Origin: Sulfurospirillum sp964466465
GTDB taxonomy: Bacteria; Campylobacterota; Campylobacteria; Campylobacterales; Sulfurospirillaceae
Length of the DNA: 25,657 nt
Direction of reading: 5' to 3'
Assembly (NCBI GenBank): GCA_964466465.1
Contig: CAYXNJ010000038.1
Location: 1-25,657 of the forward strand
The translations under genes were made by a program, and so were the position numbers. Under the pieces are notes generated by a model. The model did not search any database, was not told where the DNA came from, and was given only the letters and a program-made list of their open reading frames with translations. Shown in pieces: positions 7,644 through 15,319 of this stretch. The stretch's first letter is position 1. Every line of letters begins with the position of its first letter.

Positions 7644-8312
7644 ATGCAAAAGAAAATTAAAGTCCTCTTAATTGAAGATGACTACACTGCGGCAAATCAA
7701 GTCGCTCAGTATTTAGAAAATGTAGGGTTTGAACTTGATATTTCAGAAACGGCAGTCGATGGTCTTTTAAAACTCTCAGCACAACATTATGATATTTTAC
7801 TACTTGATCTCAGTCTTCCTGATTTTAGCGGTTTTGAAGTGATTAAACAAATTAACAATCAAAGTAATATTCCTATTATCATTTTAAGCTGTCATTCCAA
7901 TCTTGAAGCCAAAGTGCAAGCCTTTCGTTTTGGCGTGGATGATTACTTATGTAAGCCGTTTATGCTTGAAGAACTTGAAGTACGCATTTGGGCAATTTTA
8001 AAGCGTTGCTCAATGATTAAAATGGAATTTAATAAAAATAATCTTGTGATTGACTATAACAACCAAACGATTTTACTCAACCAAAAACCACTTTCTCTCA
8101 CAGCAATTGAGCATAAAATCCTTTCTTTCCTCATAGAGAATAAAAATAGGGTTGTTTATCGCAATGTTTTAGCCATTCATCTCTCCTCTTTAAGTTCACC
8201 ACAATCTTTGAATTATCATATTCAAAATATTCGCAAAAAGCTTGGTGATGACCCAAAAAAGCCACGTTACATTATGACGGAGTACGGAACAGGATACCGT
8301 TTAGTGTTATAA
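7644..8312 (+). CDS. OmpR/PhoB-family response regulator
   Basis: A 222-aa two-component regulator. The receiver domain (residues about 4-118) has the acidic pair in VLLIEDDYTAA, the phosphoacceptor Asp in ILLLDLSLPDFSG, the Ser of IIILSCHS and the Lys of YLCKPF. The winged-helix DNA-binding domain (about 130-220) ends in the typical KPRYIMTEYGTGYRLVL. Start chosen at 7644 (MQKKIKVLLIEDD): GGAG lies about 12 bases upstream, whereas the frame's first ATG at 7623 has no ribosome site and sits almost at the predicted transcript start. It has no adjacent cognate kinase in an operon; the kinase at 10178 is a candidate partner. Targets are unknown. Confidence 0.9.
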   Translation: MQKKIKVLLIEDDYTAANQVAQYLENVGFELDISETAVDGLLKLSAQHYDILLLDLSLPDFSGFEVIKQINNQSNIPIIILSCHSNLEAKVQAFRFGVDDYLCKPFMLEELEVRIWAILKRCSMIKMEFNKNNLVIDYNNQTILLNQKPLSLTAIEHKILSFLIENKNRVVYRNVLAIHLSSLSSPQSLNYHIQNIRKKLGDDPKKPRYIMTEYGTGYRLVL

Positions 8313-8370
8313 AAGCGTTACATTTCTTATAATCCTCATAAAAAACTGATAATGAACCATATTTTTGGAG

Positions 8371-8376
8371 TATAAT
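8371..8376 (+). promoter_or_regulatory. -10 element of the REC-GGDEF-EAL gene
   Basis: TATAAT in the context TTGGAGTATAATCAAAAC. It would start transcription about 25 bases before the preferred start codon at 8409, separating this operon from the regulator gene upstream. Confidence 0.5.
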
Positions 8377-8408
8377 CAAAACATTGATCCAAAAATATGA
8401 GGAAAATG

Positions 8409-10190
8409 ATGGACACATCAGCAATGGAGCGTCTAAAATCTCGTTGTAAAAATATACGCATTTTATACATTGAAGACGATGAGGTTACGAGAAAATATAC
8501 GCATGCGATTTTAAGTGAATTTTTTGATACAGTAGATGTTGCAAGTGATGGGCAGAGTGGTTACGATATGTTTGTTGATGCAGAAATTGCCATCCCACAC
8601 TTAGGACTTTCGCCTTTACTTCATAACCAAAAATACGATCTTGTGATTACCGATATTAAGATGCCAAAATTTGATGGCATTGCGTTGATTTCTAAAATTC
8701 GTAAAATCTGTAAAGAGACTGCGATTATTGTCACTTCTGCACACAATGATATTGAGTACTTGATAGAAACGATACGCTTAGGTGTGGACGGGTATATTTT
8801 AAAACCCATCGAACTTGAACAACTGTTAGATTCGCTTGCATCGACCGTTGAGACCATCTTGCTCAAAGAAGAGAGTCGCGCTTATACCAATTCTTTAAAA
8901 CAAACGATTGAATTGCAACAATCCGCTCTTGATGAGCAACTTCATACCGATGCACTGACCAAACTTCCTAATAAAAATACACTCGATAATATCTTATCGC
9001 AAATTCAGCCTGTTGAAGTTCCCTCACTTTTCCTCATAAACATTGATAATTTCAAAAACTACAATAAGCTTTATGGTCTTGATGCAGGAAACCAGATACT
9101 ACAAGAGTTTGCGTATCATTTAAAGGCGATTGCTAGCTCTTTGTGTTACGATGTTTTTCGTATCTCCTCCAATGAATTTGTCATGCTTCGCCTCGATACA
9201 CAGCTTGATCCTGACAAAATTTATGATGACATTACCCAAACGCTTGAAGTACTTAATGGCATTGAAATTAAGATCAAAGGACTTCATGAGAAAATCTTAG
9301 TCAATATCTCTATGGGTGTCACGTTTGACCAAGAAAATCTTTTCAATAAAGCTTTTACAGCCCTTGATTTTGCCAAACAAACAGGTAAAACCTTTGTCGT
9401 TTATACGAGCAATTTAGATGAAACAGAATCTCTTGCCAATGACTTTTACTGGCAAGATGTGATTGCTGATACCTTGGATAAAGACAATGTTGTACCATTT
9501 TTTCAACCCATTTGTAACAAAAATGGGCACATCATCAAGTATGAAGCACTGATTCGCATTAAAACAAAAGACAAACAAGAGCAAGAACAGTATGTCTCTC
9601 CCTATTATTTTTTAGATATTGCACGTCGTACCAGACAGTACGATAGCCTCAGTCATAAAATGATCGAAAAAGTATTGGAGATGATGGTGGCGCATCCAAC
9701 GGTAACCTTTTCAATCAATTTTAGTTTTAGAGATATGCTCAATAAAGAGATTAGAGATATGGTGCGCTCAAAAATTGTTGCAATGCGTGAAGAAAACAAA
9801 CCGATCAATCTTGTTTTTGAAGTGCTTGAAAGTGAAAAGTTGACCGACATCAACACCATCAAAAACTTTTTAAAATACATCAAATACGATGATGCGCCTA
9901 TCGCGATTGATGATTTTGGAACAGGGTACTCTAACTTTTTACATTTGATGCAGATGGAGCCTTCGTATCTAAAAATTGATGGTAGCCTCATCAAAGAGAT
10001 TGATACAAACACTAAAACGCTTCTTTTAGTAAAAGGTATTGTCTCCTTTGCTAAAGCGTTACAGGTAAAAACGATTGCGGAGTATGTGCATAGTAAAGCT
10101 ATTTATGACCTTCTTGTTGAAATAGGTGTCGATGAGTTCCAAGGCTATTACATTGGTGAACCGTGCTTGGAGCTACAATGTCACCTCTAG
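8409..10190 (+). CDS. REC-GGDEF(degenerate)-EAL cyclic-di-GMP phosphodiesterase
   Basis: Response-regulator enzyme of about 593 aa. The receiver domain comes first (ILYIEDDEVTRKYTH, phosphoacceptor in LVITDIKMPKFDG, Lys in YILKPIE). The GGDEF domain follows, with its active-site motif replaced by SSNEF (VFRISSNEFVML), so cyclase activity is unlikely. The C-terminal EAL domain keeps YEALIRIK, SINFSFRD, FEVLESE, AIDDFGTGYSNF, YLKIDGS and TIAEYV, so it probably hydrolyses cyclic di-GMP. Three Met codons lie at the start; AGG at 8400-8402 places the likely start at 8409, with 8406 also possible. The next gene starts inside its last 13 bases, so a kinase and a second receiver are co-expressed. Confidence 0.9.
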   Translation: MDTSAMERLKSRCKNIRILYIEDDEVTRKYTHAILSEFFDTVDVASDGQSGYDMFVDAEIAIPHLGLSPLLHNQKYDLVITDIKMPKFDGIALISKIRKICKETAIIVTSAHNDIEYLIETIRLGVDGYILKPIELEQLLDSLASTVETILLKEESRAYTNSLKQTIELQQSALDEQLHTDALTKLPNKNTLDNILSQIQPVEVPSLFLINIDNFKNYNKLYGLDAGNQILQEFAYHLKAIASSLCYDVFRISSNEFVMLRLDTQLDPDKIYDDITQTLEVLNGIEIKIKGLHEKILVNISMGVTFDQENLFNKAFTALDFAKQTGKTFVVYTSNLDETESLANDFYWQDVIADTLDKDNVVPFFQPICNKNGHIIKYEALIRIKTKDKQEQEQYVSPYYFLDIARRTRQYDSLSHKMIEKVLEMMVAHPTVTFSINFSFRDMLNKEIRDMVRSKIVAMREENKPINLVFEVLESEKLTDINTIKNFLKYIKYDDAPIAIDDFGTGYSNFLHLMQMEPSYLKIDGSLIKEIDTNTKTLLLVKGIVSFAKALQVKTIAEYVHSKAIYDLLVEIGVDEFQGYYIGEPCLELQCHL

Positions 10191-11392
10191 CCCCTACCAG
10201 TTTGCTTTTTAGTGTGGGAACCATTCTCTCTTTAACGATGTTATGGATTTATTTGCTCATCAAGCAGCGCCAAAAATTTAAACAGCTTATTGATTTTGCG
10301 ATTGAAGGTATGATTATTTCACATAAAGGGTGTGTTGTTGAAATTAACGCGCAAGCGTTGAAACTCTTTGGGGGTAGTGATAAAGAAGAGATTTTGGGTA
10401 AGTGCATATATGATTTTATTGCTCCAGAGTCAAAAGAGTTGGTTCAAAAACAATCAGCCAAAAGTCATACCGAGATGTATGAATGTCAGCTATTACGCAA
10501 AGATGGAAGCTCTTTTCCTGCATTGGTACGTGGCTCTGACATGATAAGCTTTGGCAAGAAAATGCGTGTTTCTGCTGTGATTGATCTGAGCGAACTTAAA
10601 GAAGCTCAATATGCCCTACAAGCACTTAATGGCAATTTAGAGATACAAGTTCAAACCCAAATCGAAAAAAATCGTCAGCAAGAGATGATGCTTTTTCAAC
10701 AATCCCGTCATGCTCAGATGGGCGAAATGATCAGTATGATAGCCCATCAATGGCGTCAACCCCTCAATGTTCTCTCTCTTTTGGCGCAAAATATTGTCTT
10801 TAAGTACAAACTCCATAAACTCGATGACACGGTAGTTGATGAGTTTAAAGAGGACTCTATGCGTCAGATTTTGCAGATGTCTAAAACGATTGATGATTTT
10901 AGAGACTTTTTTAAACCCGATAAATCAGTCAAAATTTTCGATGTCAAACAGCAACTTTCTCACGCCGTTGAAATGGTCAAACCCATCGTTGCAAGCCATG
11001 GCATTGAACTCTCATTTAGTGCAGAAGATGACTTAAAAGTGGAGAGTTTTCCCAACGAGTTTGGTCAGTCTATCATCAATATTTTAAACAATGCCAAAGA
11101 TGTACTTTTAGAGAGTTGTGGAGAGCATACGAAACAGATTATCGTCGAAGCAAAGCGCGGAGAAAATTTGGATGTGGTTGTCAGCATTGAAGATAATGGC
11201 GGTGGGATTGATGAAATTGTGATGCCTTATATTTTTGAACCCTATTTCTCAACCAAGGGCGCAAAGCATGGTACAGGATTAGGGCTTTATATGACGAAGA
11301 TTATTGTTGAAGAGCATATGCACGGGCATCTCAGCGTGGAAAACACCACAATGGGTGCTAAATTTCAGATCATTTTGCAAGGGTTGGAGTAA
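10178..11392 (+). CDS. PAS-domain sensor histidine kinase
   Basis: A 404-aa kinase. One hydrophobic segment at the N-terminus (SLLFSVGTILSLTMLWIYLL) probably anchors it, with no periplasmic sensor domain. A PAS domain (FAIEGMIISHKGCVVEINAQALKLF through FGKKMRVSAVIDLSE) senses an internal signal. A short coiled coil leads to the H-box MGEMISMIAHQWRQPLN, of the style common in Campylobacterota, and a HATPase_c domain (NILNNAKDVLLE, IEDNGGGID, HGTGLGLYMTK). Start 10178 has GGAG 6 bases upstream; a GTG at 10163 would add five residues. It overlaps the preceding EAL gene by 13 bases and the next receiver gene by one (TAATG), so it is the middle gene of a three-gene phosphorelay operon. Confidence 0.9.
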   Translation: MSPLAPTSLLFSVGTILSLTMLWIYLLIKQRQKFKQLIDFAIEGMIISHKGCVVEINAQALKLFGGSDKEEILGKCIYDFIAPESKELVQKQSAKSHTEMYECQLLRKDGSSFPALVRGSDMISFGKKMRVSAVIDLSELKEAQYALQALNGNLEIQVQTQIEKNRQQEMMLFQQSRHAQMGEMISMIAHQWRQPLNVLSLLAQNIVFKYKLHKLDDTVVDEFKEDSMRQILQMSKTIDDFRDFFKPDKSVKIFDVKQQLSHAVEMVKPIVASHGIELSFSAEDDLKVESFPNEFGQSIINILNNAKDVLLESCGEHTKQIIVEAKRGENLDVVVSIEDNGGGIDEIVMPYIFEPYFSTKGAKHGTGLGLYMTKIIVEEHMHGHLSVENTTMGAKFQIILQGLE

Positions 11393-11811
11393 TGGATTTA
11401 AGTTTACTAAGAGATATTCGTCCGTTGATTATTGAAGATGATTCTGATGTGATGAATTCACTTTTTTCTATTTTCGATACGGTTTTTGATATTTTTTATA
11501 CCGCACGCAATGGCGAAGAGGGGTTGTATCGGTTTTATAAAGAGAGCCCAGATATTATCATTACAGACTTACAAATGCCGTTTATGAGTGGTTTTCGCAT
11601 GTTAGATCGCATACGTATGGAAACTAAAATCGTTCCTATAATTGTGACTTCCGCACATAGCTCTAAAGAGCAGTTTGAAAAAGCCAATGAACTTGATGTC
11701 AATGCCTATCTCGTAAAACCTTACGATATGGATACTCTCTTTGAGAAAATCTATGAGTGCTGCTATATCCAAACACTACAAAAGATCAATCTCGACGAAT
11801 TTACCGTTTAA
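11392..11811 (+). CDS. Single-domain response regulator (CheY-like)
   Basis: A 139-aa stand-alone receiver. The acidic pair lies in PLIIEDDSDVM, the phosphoacceptor Asp in DIIITDLQMPFMSG, and the conserved Thr/Ser and Lys in IIVTSAHS and YLVKPYD. No output domain follows. It starts on the stop codon of the histidine kinase gene (TAATG), so the two proteins should be made together. Its last 36 bases overlap, tail to tail, the end of the flavodiiron gene on the other strand. It probably acts as a phosphate sink or relay within the kinase/EAL module. Confidence 0.9.
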   Translation: MDLSLLRDIRPLIIEDDSDVMNSLFSIFDTVFDIFYTARNGEEGLYRFYKESPDIIITDLQMPFMSGFRMLDRIRMETKIVPIIVTSAHSSKEQFEKANELDVNAYLVKPYDMDTLFEKIYECCYIQTLQKINLDEFTV

Positions 11812-13008
11812 AATTTCTGCAAATTCTATGCCATAGTCATAACAGCTTTTCAGCTCTTGTTCACTAGGGATCAGTTTGATCTTTAGTGGTGTAAGAGGGG
11901 GAACTTTGAGTTTGAGCGATTTGAGGCGCATCAAGATATGATCAACCGCTTCACCACTCCATCCGTATGAGCCAAAAGCGCCTGCACATTTTCCCTGTTT
12001 GTCTAAAAACATAAGGCATGAAAGCAAGTCCCAGACTGGTTTTGGAGCATCGGCATTGATGGTGGGAGTACCGATGAGAAAGCCATCGCTTTCTTCAAGA
12101 ATTGCCATCATATTTTGCTCTTCGATGGAAGCTAAGTCATACATATTGGCAACGACACCCTCCACACTCTCACATCCTTCAAAAATTGCTTGTGCCATCT
12201 CTTGGGTGTTCTTGTAGCTTGTCAGGTAAAAAATGGAGAGGATTTTTTTGCCTGCTTTGTGGTTTTCAACTTTATGACTCCATGCGCGGTACAACTCAAT
12301 GTACTGCTCTGGATTTTCACGTAAAATAGGACCATGAAGTGGAGCAATGAGTTTAATATCAAAGCGTTCATAGAGTTTGAGTGCACTTTTAACATAGCTT
12401 TGAAAGGGGCGCATGATGTGGTCATAGTAGTAAGCAAAGGCATAGGAAAAATCACCCACTTTATCGTTGAAAAGGCGTTTGTCATAGTAGTGTGAGCCAA
12501 AGACATCACCACTAAAAAGGAGTTTATCTTCATGCACATAACTGCTCATCGTCTCAGGCCAATGCAGATAAGGCGTTGTTAAAAAGGTGATGGTTTTGCC
12601 ACCTAGCGTTAATTGTTTGTTCGTCCAAATGGTCTCAAAGTTGATCTCTTCGCAGTTGGTTAACGCTTTGAGCATCATTGTCGCTTGTGGCGAGATAAGT
12701 ACTTTAGCGTGTGGTGCTTTTTGGATGAGTGCAGGCAATGCACCCGAATGGTCAGGCTCAATGTGATGGATGATAACGTAACGTATCTCATCGTACGAAC
12801 AGAGCATTTCAATAGACGCAAAAAAAGTCTCTTGAAACTCTTTTTTGACGGTATCAACGATGATGACACCCTCATCTGTTTTGATCAGATAGGCATTGTA
12901 ACTTGAACCATTGGCGGTGCGCATAACGATGTCAAAGGTACGAATATCTGGGTCAAAAACGCCTATGTAGTAAATAGCATCAGCGATTTTAGGAGGCAGT
13001 TGGCGCAT
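11776..13008 (-). CDS. Flavodiiron protein (A-type flavoprotein, O2/NO reductase)
   Basis: Reduces O2 to water or NO to N2O at a diiron site, taking electrons through FMN. The 410-aa protein has an N-terminal metallo-beta-lactamase-type domain with the full ligand set: H82-x-E84-x-D86-H87 (HHIEPDHSG), H149, D168 and H225. The C-terminal flavodoxin domain (about 253-405) starts ILSIFYLTSYKNTQEMA and contains the FGSYGWSGEA loop. There is no rubredoxin extension. It overlaps the NifX/NafY-family gene by 20 bases, with a ribosome site inside it, so it is the third gene of the ferredoxin operon. That placement supports protection of nitrogenase against O2 in a microaerophile; NO detoxification is the alternative. 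Confidence 0.93.
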   Translation of the reverse strand: MRQLPPKIADAIYYIGVFDPDIRTFDIVMRTANGSSYNAYLIKTDEGVIIVDTVKKEFQETFFASIEMLCSYDEIRYVIIHHIEPDHSGALPALIQKAPHAKVLISPQATMMLKALTNCEEINFETIWTNKQLTLGGKTITFLTTPYLHWPETMSSYVHEDKLLFSGDVFGSHYYDKRLFNDKVGDFSYAFAYYYDHIMRPFQSYVKSALKLYERFDIKLIAPLHGPILRENPEQYIELYRAWSHKVENHKAGKKILSIFYLTSYKNTQEMAQAIFEGCESVEGVVANMYDLASIEEQNMMAILEESDGFLIGTPTINADAPKPVWDLLSCLMFLDKQGKCAGAFGSYGWSGEAVDHILMRLKSLKLKVPPLTPLKIKLIPSEQELKSCYDYGIEFAEILNGKFVEIDLL

Positions 13009-13363
13009 GCAAAAACCTTTGCATCCATAAAGGCGGATTGTTGTTTTTTAAGGTGAGTAAAGAGTTTAACAGTGCATCGATACGCTCGTTCTCTTTTTCC
13101 GTTTTGAGGACGAAAATGCCAGACCCTTTTACCAGAAGCGAAGCACGAGGACCTACATGTGAAGCACACACGATGTTGGCATCTTCTAGGCATTCGATTT
13201 TGTAGGCAAGTTTATCGCCTTCTTCAGCGATTTCATTGGGGGATTCGAGTGCTTTTAGAAACACAAAAGAGTCTTCTTTGAGTTCATACAGATAAAAGCA
13301 TTTGCACCAGCCAAAATGGTCATTGACATGAATGTTGTCGGTGGATGCAAATGCTATTTTCAT
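12989..13363 (-). CDS. NifX/NafY-family FeMo-co-binding protein
   Basis: A 124-aa single-domain protein of the dinitrogenase iron-molybdenum cofactor family, which binds NifB-co, FeMo-co or their precursors. It opens MKIAFASTDNIHVNDHFGWCKCFYLYEL, with the family's HFG segment, and has VCASHVGPRASLLVKGSGIFVLKT later, resembling the IGPAAA loop of NifX. It differs clearly from the nifX product at 20825, so the cluster has at least two stand-alone members plus the NifB C-terminal domain. The C20/C22 pair after HFGW could bind metal. It lies 4 bases after the ferredoxin gene and overlaps the flavodiiron gene. NafY-like storage or carriage of cofactor is inferred. Confidence 0.85.
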   Translation of the reverse strand: MKIAFASTDNIHVNDHFGWCKCFYLYELKEDSFVFLKALESPNEIAEEGDKLAYKIECLEDANIVCASHVGPRASLLVKGSGIFVLKTEKENERIDALLNSLLTLKNNNPPLWMQRFLHAPTAS

Positions 13364-13367
13364 CTTT

Positions 13368-13745
13368 TTACTCTGCTACTGGGGTGTGCGCTTGGCGTGC
13401 TGCTATAGAGATAGCTTCACGGAAAGGTTTTGGAGAAACCTCAGGGAACATGATGCCGTTTTTCTTGTGCTCGCGAATGTTGTAAATGCCGCTTTCATGC
13501 CCTGCGACATAGTACGCGTTGTACTCAGGCGTATAAGGCATATCCCAAACGATAGCCCCCTCGGTTGGACAGGCATCGGCGCATTTTGGCATCGTGCCGT
13601 CAGAACATTCGATACATTTTTCTGGTTTAACGTAGGTTGTGTCGCCATTAACGGGTGAGTCAGATGCACTGACAATCGCTGTTGCTGGGCACTCATCGAT
13701 ACAACTGTCACAATTGATACAAAGTTCTGTAATTCGTACTGCCAT
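13368..13745 (-). CDS. nif-type 2[4Fe-4S] ferredoxin (FdxN/FdxB class)
   Basis: Low-potential electron carrier, likely serving nitrogenase or NifB. The 125-aa protein has two clusters: C9-x2-C12-x2-C15-x3-C19-P, and C44-x2-C47-x7-C55-x3-C59-P. The enlarged loop in the second set (CIECSDGTMPKCADACP) is typical of the ferredoxins found in nif operons rather than clostridial ones. A 65-residue C-terminal tail without further Cys follows. AAAGGA precedes the ATG. It is the first gene after a sigma54-type promoter and a leader hairpin, followed by the NifX/NafY-family and flavodiiron genes. Confidence 0.92.
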   Translation of the reverse strand: MAVRITELCINCDSCIDECPATAIVSASDSPVNGDTTYVKPEKCIECSDGTMPKCADACPTEGAIVWDMPYTPEYNAYYVAGHESGIYNIREHKKNGIMFPEVSPKPFREAISIAARQAHTPVAE

Positions 13746-13792
13746 GATAAATCCTTTTACATGTAAAGTTGTTGTCTCTCAAAAAACCTTTG

Positions 13793-13831
13793 AAAAAAAC
13801 CACGATGCACAAAGGGCTTTACACATCGTGG
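13793..13831 (-). terminator. Hairpin plus U7 in the leader of the ferredoxin operon
   Basis: On the minus strand CCACGATG (13831-13824) and CATCGTGG (13807-13800) pair perfectly. The inner UGU/GUG pair as three G-U wobbles, followed by AAA/UUU around a GCCC loop, making a stem of about 14 pairs. Seven T (13799-13793) follow at once. The wobbles pair only in minus-strand RNA, so the structure belongs to that transcript. It lies between the sigma54-type promoter and the ferredoxin start codon. It looks like an attenuator or the end of a small RNA. Confidence 0.7.
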
Positions 13832-13870
13832 CAGTTGAGTAAGGGTTTTTAAAGGTACACGCCTCTTACT

Positions 13871-13888
13871 TTGCAAGAGGTGTTCCGT
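13871..13888 (-). promoter_or_regulatory. Sigma54-type promoter of the ferredoxin operon
   Basis: The minus strand reads ACGGAACACCTCTTGCAA, with GG-N10-GC spacing. The expected start is near 13861, giving a leader of about 115 bases that contains the hairpin at 13800-13831. It closely matches the sites at 18183 and 20771. Confidence 0.78.
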
Positions 13889-13944
13889 AGAAAATAAAAG
13901 GTTCTGTTTCGCATGGTTGCGTGCAAAATATGAGTTATATTTAT

Positions 13945-13962
13945 ATGGAATAGATTATGCAA
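13945..13962 (+). promoter_or_regulatory. Sigma54-type promoter of nifE
   Basis: ATGGAATAGATTATGCAA has GG-N10-GC spacing and the TGGAA and GCAA bases of the other sites. The predicted transcript start (about 13972) falls at the nifE ATG (13973). Either the mRNA is leaderless, or a different promoter is used. I found no clear NifA-type TGT-N10-ACA site in 13746-13972. Confidence 0.55.
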
Positions 13963-13972
13963 ATTCATCACT

Positions 13973-15319
13973 ATGGTAAACAAAAAACTCATCAAAGATT
14001 TGTTAAATGAGAGTGCTTGTTCTCATAACAAAACGAAAAAGAGTAGCTGTGACAAACCAAAGCCTGGAGCAACAAGCGGAGGGTGTGCGTTCGAGGGGGC
14101 GCAAATATCACTTTTTCCTTATGCGGACGCTGTGCACTTGGTGCATGGCCCCGACACGTGTCTTGGTGCTTCTTGGGAGACTCGCGCTACGCTGACAAGC
14201 TATGAAGGTGAAAACAACACGCCGCTTGGCTATTGTACCAATGTCACCACGCAAGACATCATCTTTGGTGGGGATAAAAAGTTGGGTGAAGCTTTAGCGT
14301 ACATCGTAGAGCACAAAAATCCTAAGGCGATTTTTGTCTATGAAACGTGCGTCACAGCGATGATCGGCGATAACATCGACTACACCTGTAAATGCGCCGA
14401 AGAGCAGTTTGGCATCCCCATCGTTGTGGTGCATTCTCCAGGGTTTGTGGGCAGTAAAAACTTAGGCTCAAGGTTGGCGGGTGAAGCGGTTTTGGATGCA
14501 CTGATTGGGAAAAAAGAGCCTGAAAATATCCACCCTTTTGGCATCAATCTCATTGGGGATTACAACGTCACGGGCGATATGTGGCAGTACAAGCCTATCT
14601 TGGAGCGCATTGGTATCAAAGTCGTCGCTACCCTCTCAGGCGATGGCAGAATAGAAGATATACAATGTGCGCACACGGCAAAGCTCAATGTCATCGTTTG
14701 TGCAAAGTCTTTGGTGACCTTGTGCCGAAAAATGCAAGAACGCTTCAACATCCCTTATGTCAGCGTCTCGTTTTATGGTAAGCGTGACACGTCCAATGCC
14801 ATTCGCTCCATCGTCAATGCCTTTGGTGATGAAGCTTTGATAGAAAGAGCTGAAGCGGTGATTGCCGAAGAAGAGGCGAAACTAGCAGAGCGTTTGAAGC
14901 CGTATCACCTAATGCTCAAAGGTAAAAAAGCCATTTTAAATACAGGTGGCAATAAATCATGGTCGATTGCATCTGCGCTTCAAGACATTGGCATCGAAGT
15001 GGTGGCAACGTCCATCCAAAAAGCTACCGAAGAGGACATTGCCATCGCTAAAGAGTATGTGCCTATCGTTTTTAAAAGTCCTGCAACCGAGCAGCCACGT
15101 CTCATTGATGAGCATAAAGTGGACATTTTGCTTGCGGGTGGGCGTAGTCTTTACACCGCCATCAAAAAGCGCATCGCTTTTGTGGATGTCAATCAAGAGA
15201 AGAAGGTCAGTTATGGCGCATACGGTGGGCTTGAAAACCTTGCCATCGATGTGTGTGCCGCTTTGGCAAATCCTGTGTTTAAACTGGTCGGAAGGAGTGC
15301 CCCATGGGAGCAAGCGTAA
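13973..15319 (+). CDS. nifE: NifE, FeMo-co assembly scaffold subunit
   Basis: With NifN forms the scaffold on which NifB-co is matured to FeMo-co. The 448-aa protein opens with the NifE-type segment ESACSHNKTKKSSCDKPKPGATSGGCAFEGAQ. Cys at residues 38, 63 and 126 correspond to the ligands of the cluster bridging NifE and NifN, and VCAKSL after GDGRIEDIQCAHTAKLN matches the cofactor-site region. Length is normal. The ATG at 13973 has no recognisable ribosome site, and the frame closes upstream (TGA at 13931), so there is no better start. nifN begins inside its last 16 bases. Confidence 0.95.
   Translation: MVNKKLIKDLLNESACSHNKTKKSSCDKPKPGATSGGCAFEGAQISLFPYADAVHLVHGPDTCLGASWETRATLTSYEGENNTPLGYCTNVTTQDIIFGGDKKLGEALAYIVEHKNPKAIFVYETCVTAMIGDNIDYTCKCAEEQFGIPIVVVHSPGFVGSKNLGSRLAGEAVLDALIGKKEPENIHPFGINLIGDYNVTGDMWQYKPILERIGIKVVATLSGDGRIEDIQCAHTAKLNVIVCAKSLVTLCRKMQERFNIPYVSVSFYGKRDTSNAIRSIVNAFGDEALIERAEAVIAEEEAKLAERLKPYHLMLKGKKAILNTGGNKSWSIASALQDIGIEVVATSIQKATEEDIAIAKEYVPIVFKSPATEQPRLIDEHKVDILLAGGRSLYTAIKKRIAFVDVNQEKKVSYGAYGGLENLAIDVCAALANPVFKLVGRSAPWEQA

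Noticed and set aside
12222..12539. A 105-residue minus-strand frame inside the flavodiiron gene
   Set aside because: It is a shifted frame of a gene whose real frame has all expected metal ligands.
13862..13880. CCTCTT-N7-AAGAGG inverted repeat over the ferredoxin -12 element
   Set aside because: Short arms that largely coincide with promoter bases; may be chance, so not listed as an operator.
13898..13915. GGTTCTGTTTCGC as a second sigma54 site before nifE
   Set aside because: The spacing between GG and GC is 9, not 10, and the GGAA core is missing.
14957..15313. A 118-residue open frame on the minus strand within nifE
   Set aside because: It is antisense to strongly conserved NifE sequence and has no family features or ribosome site.
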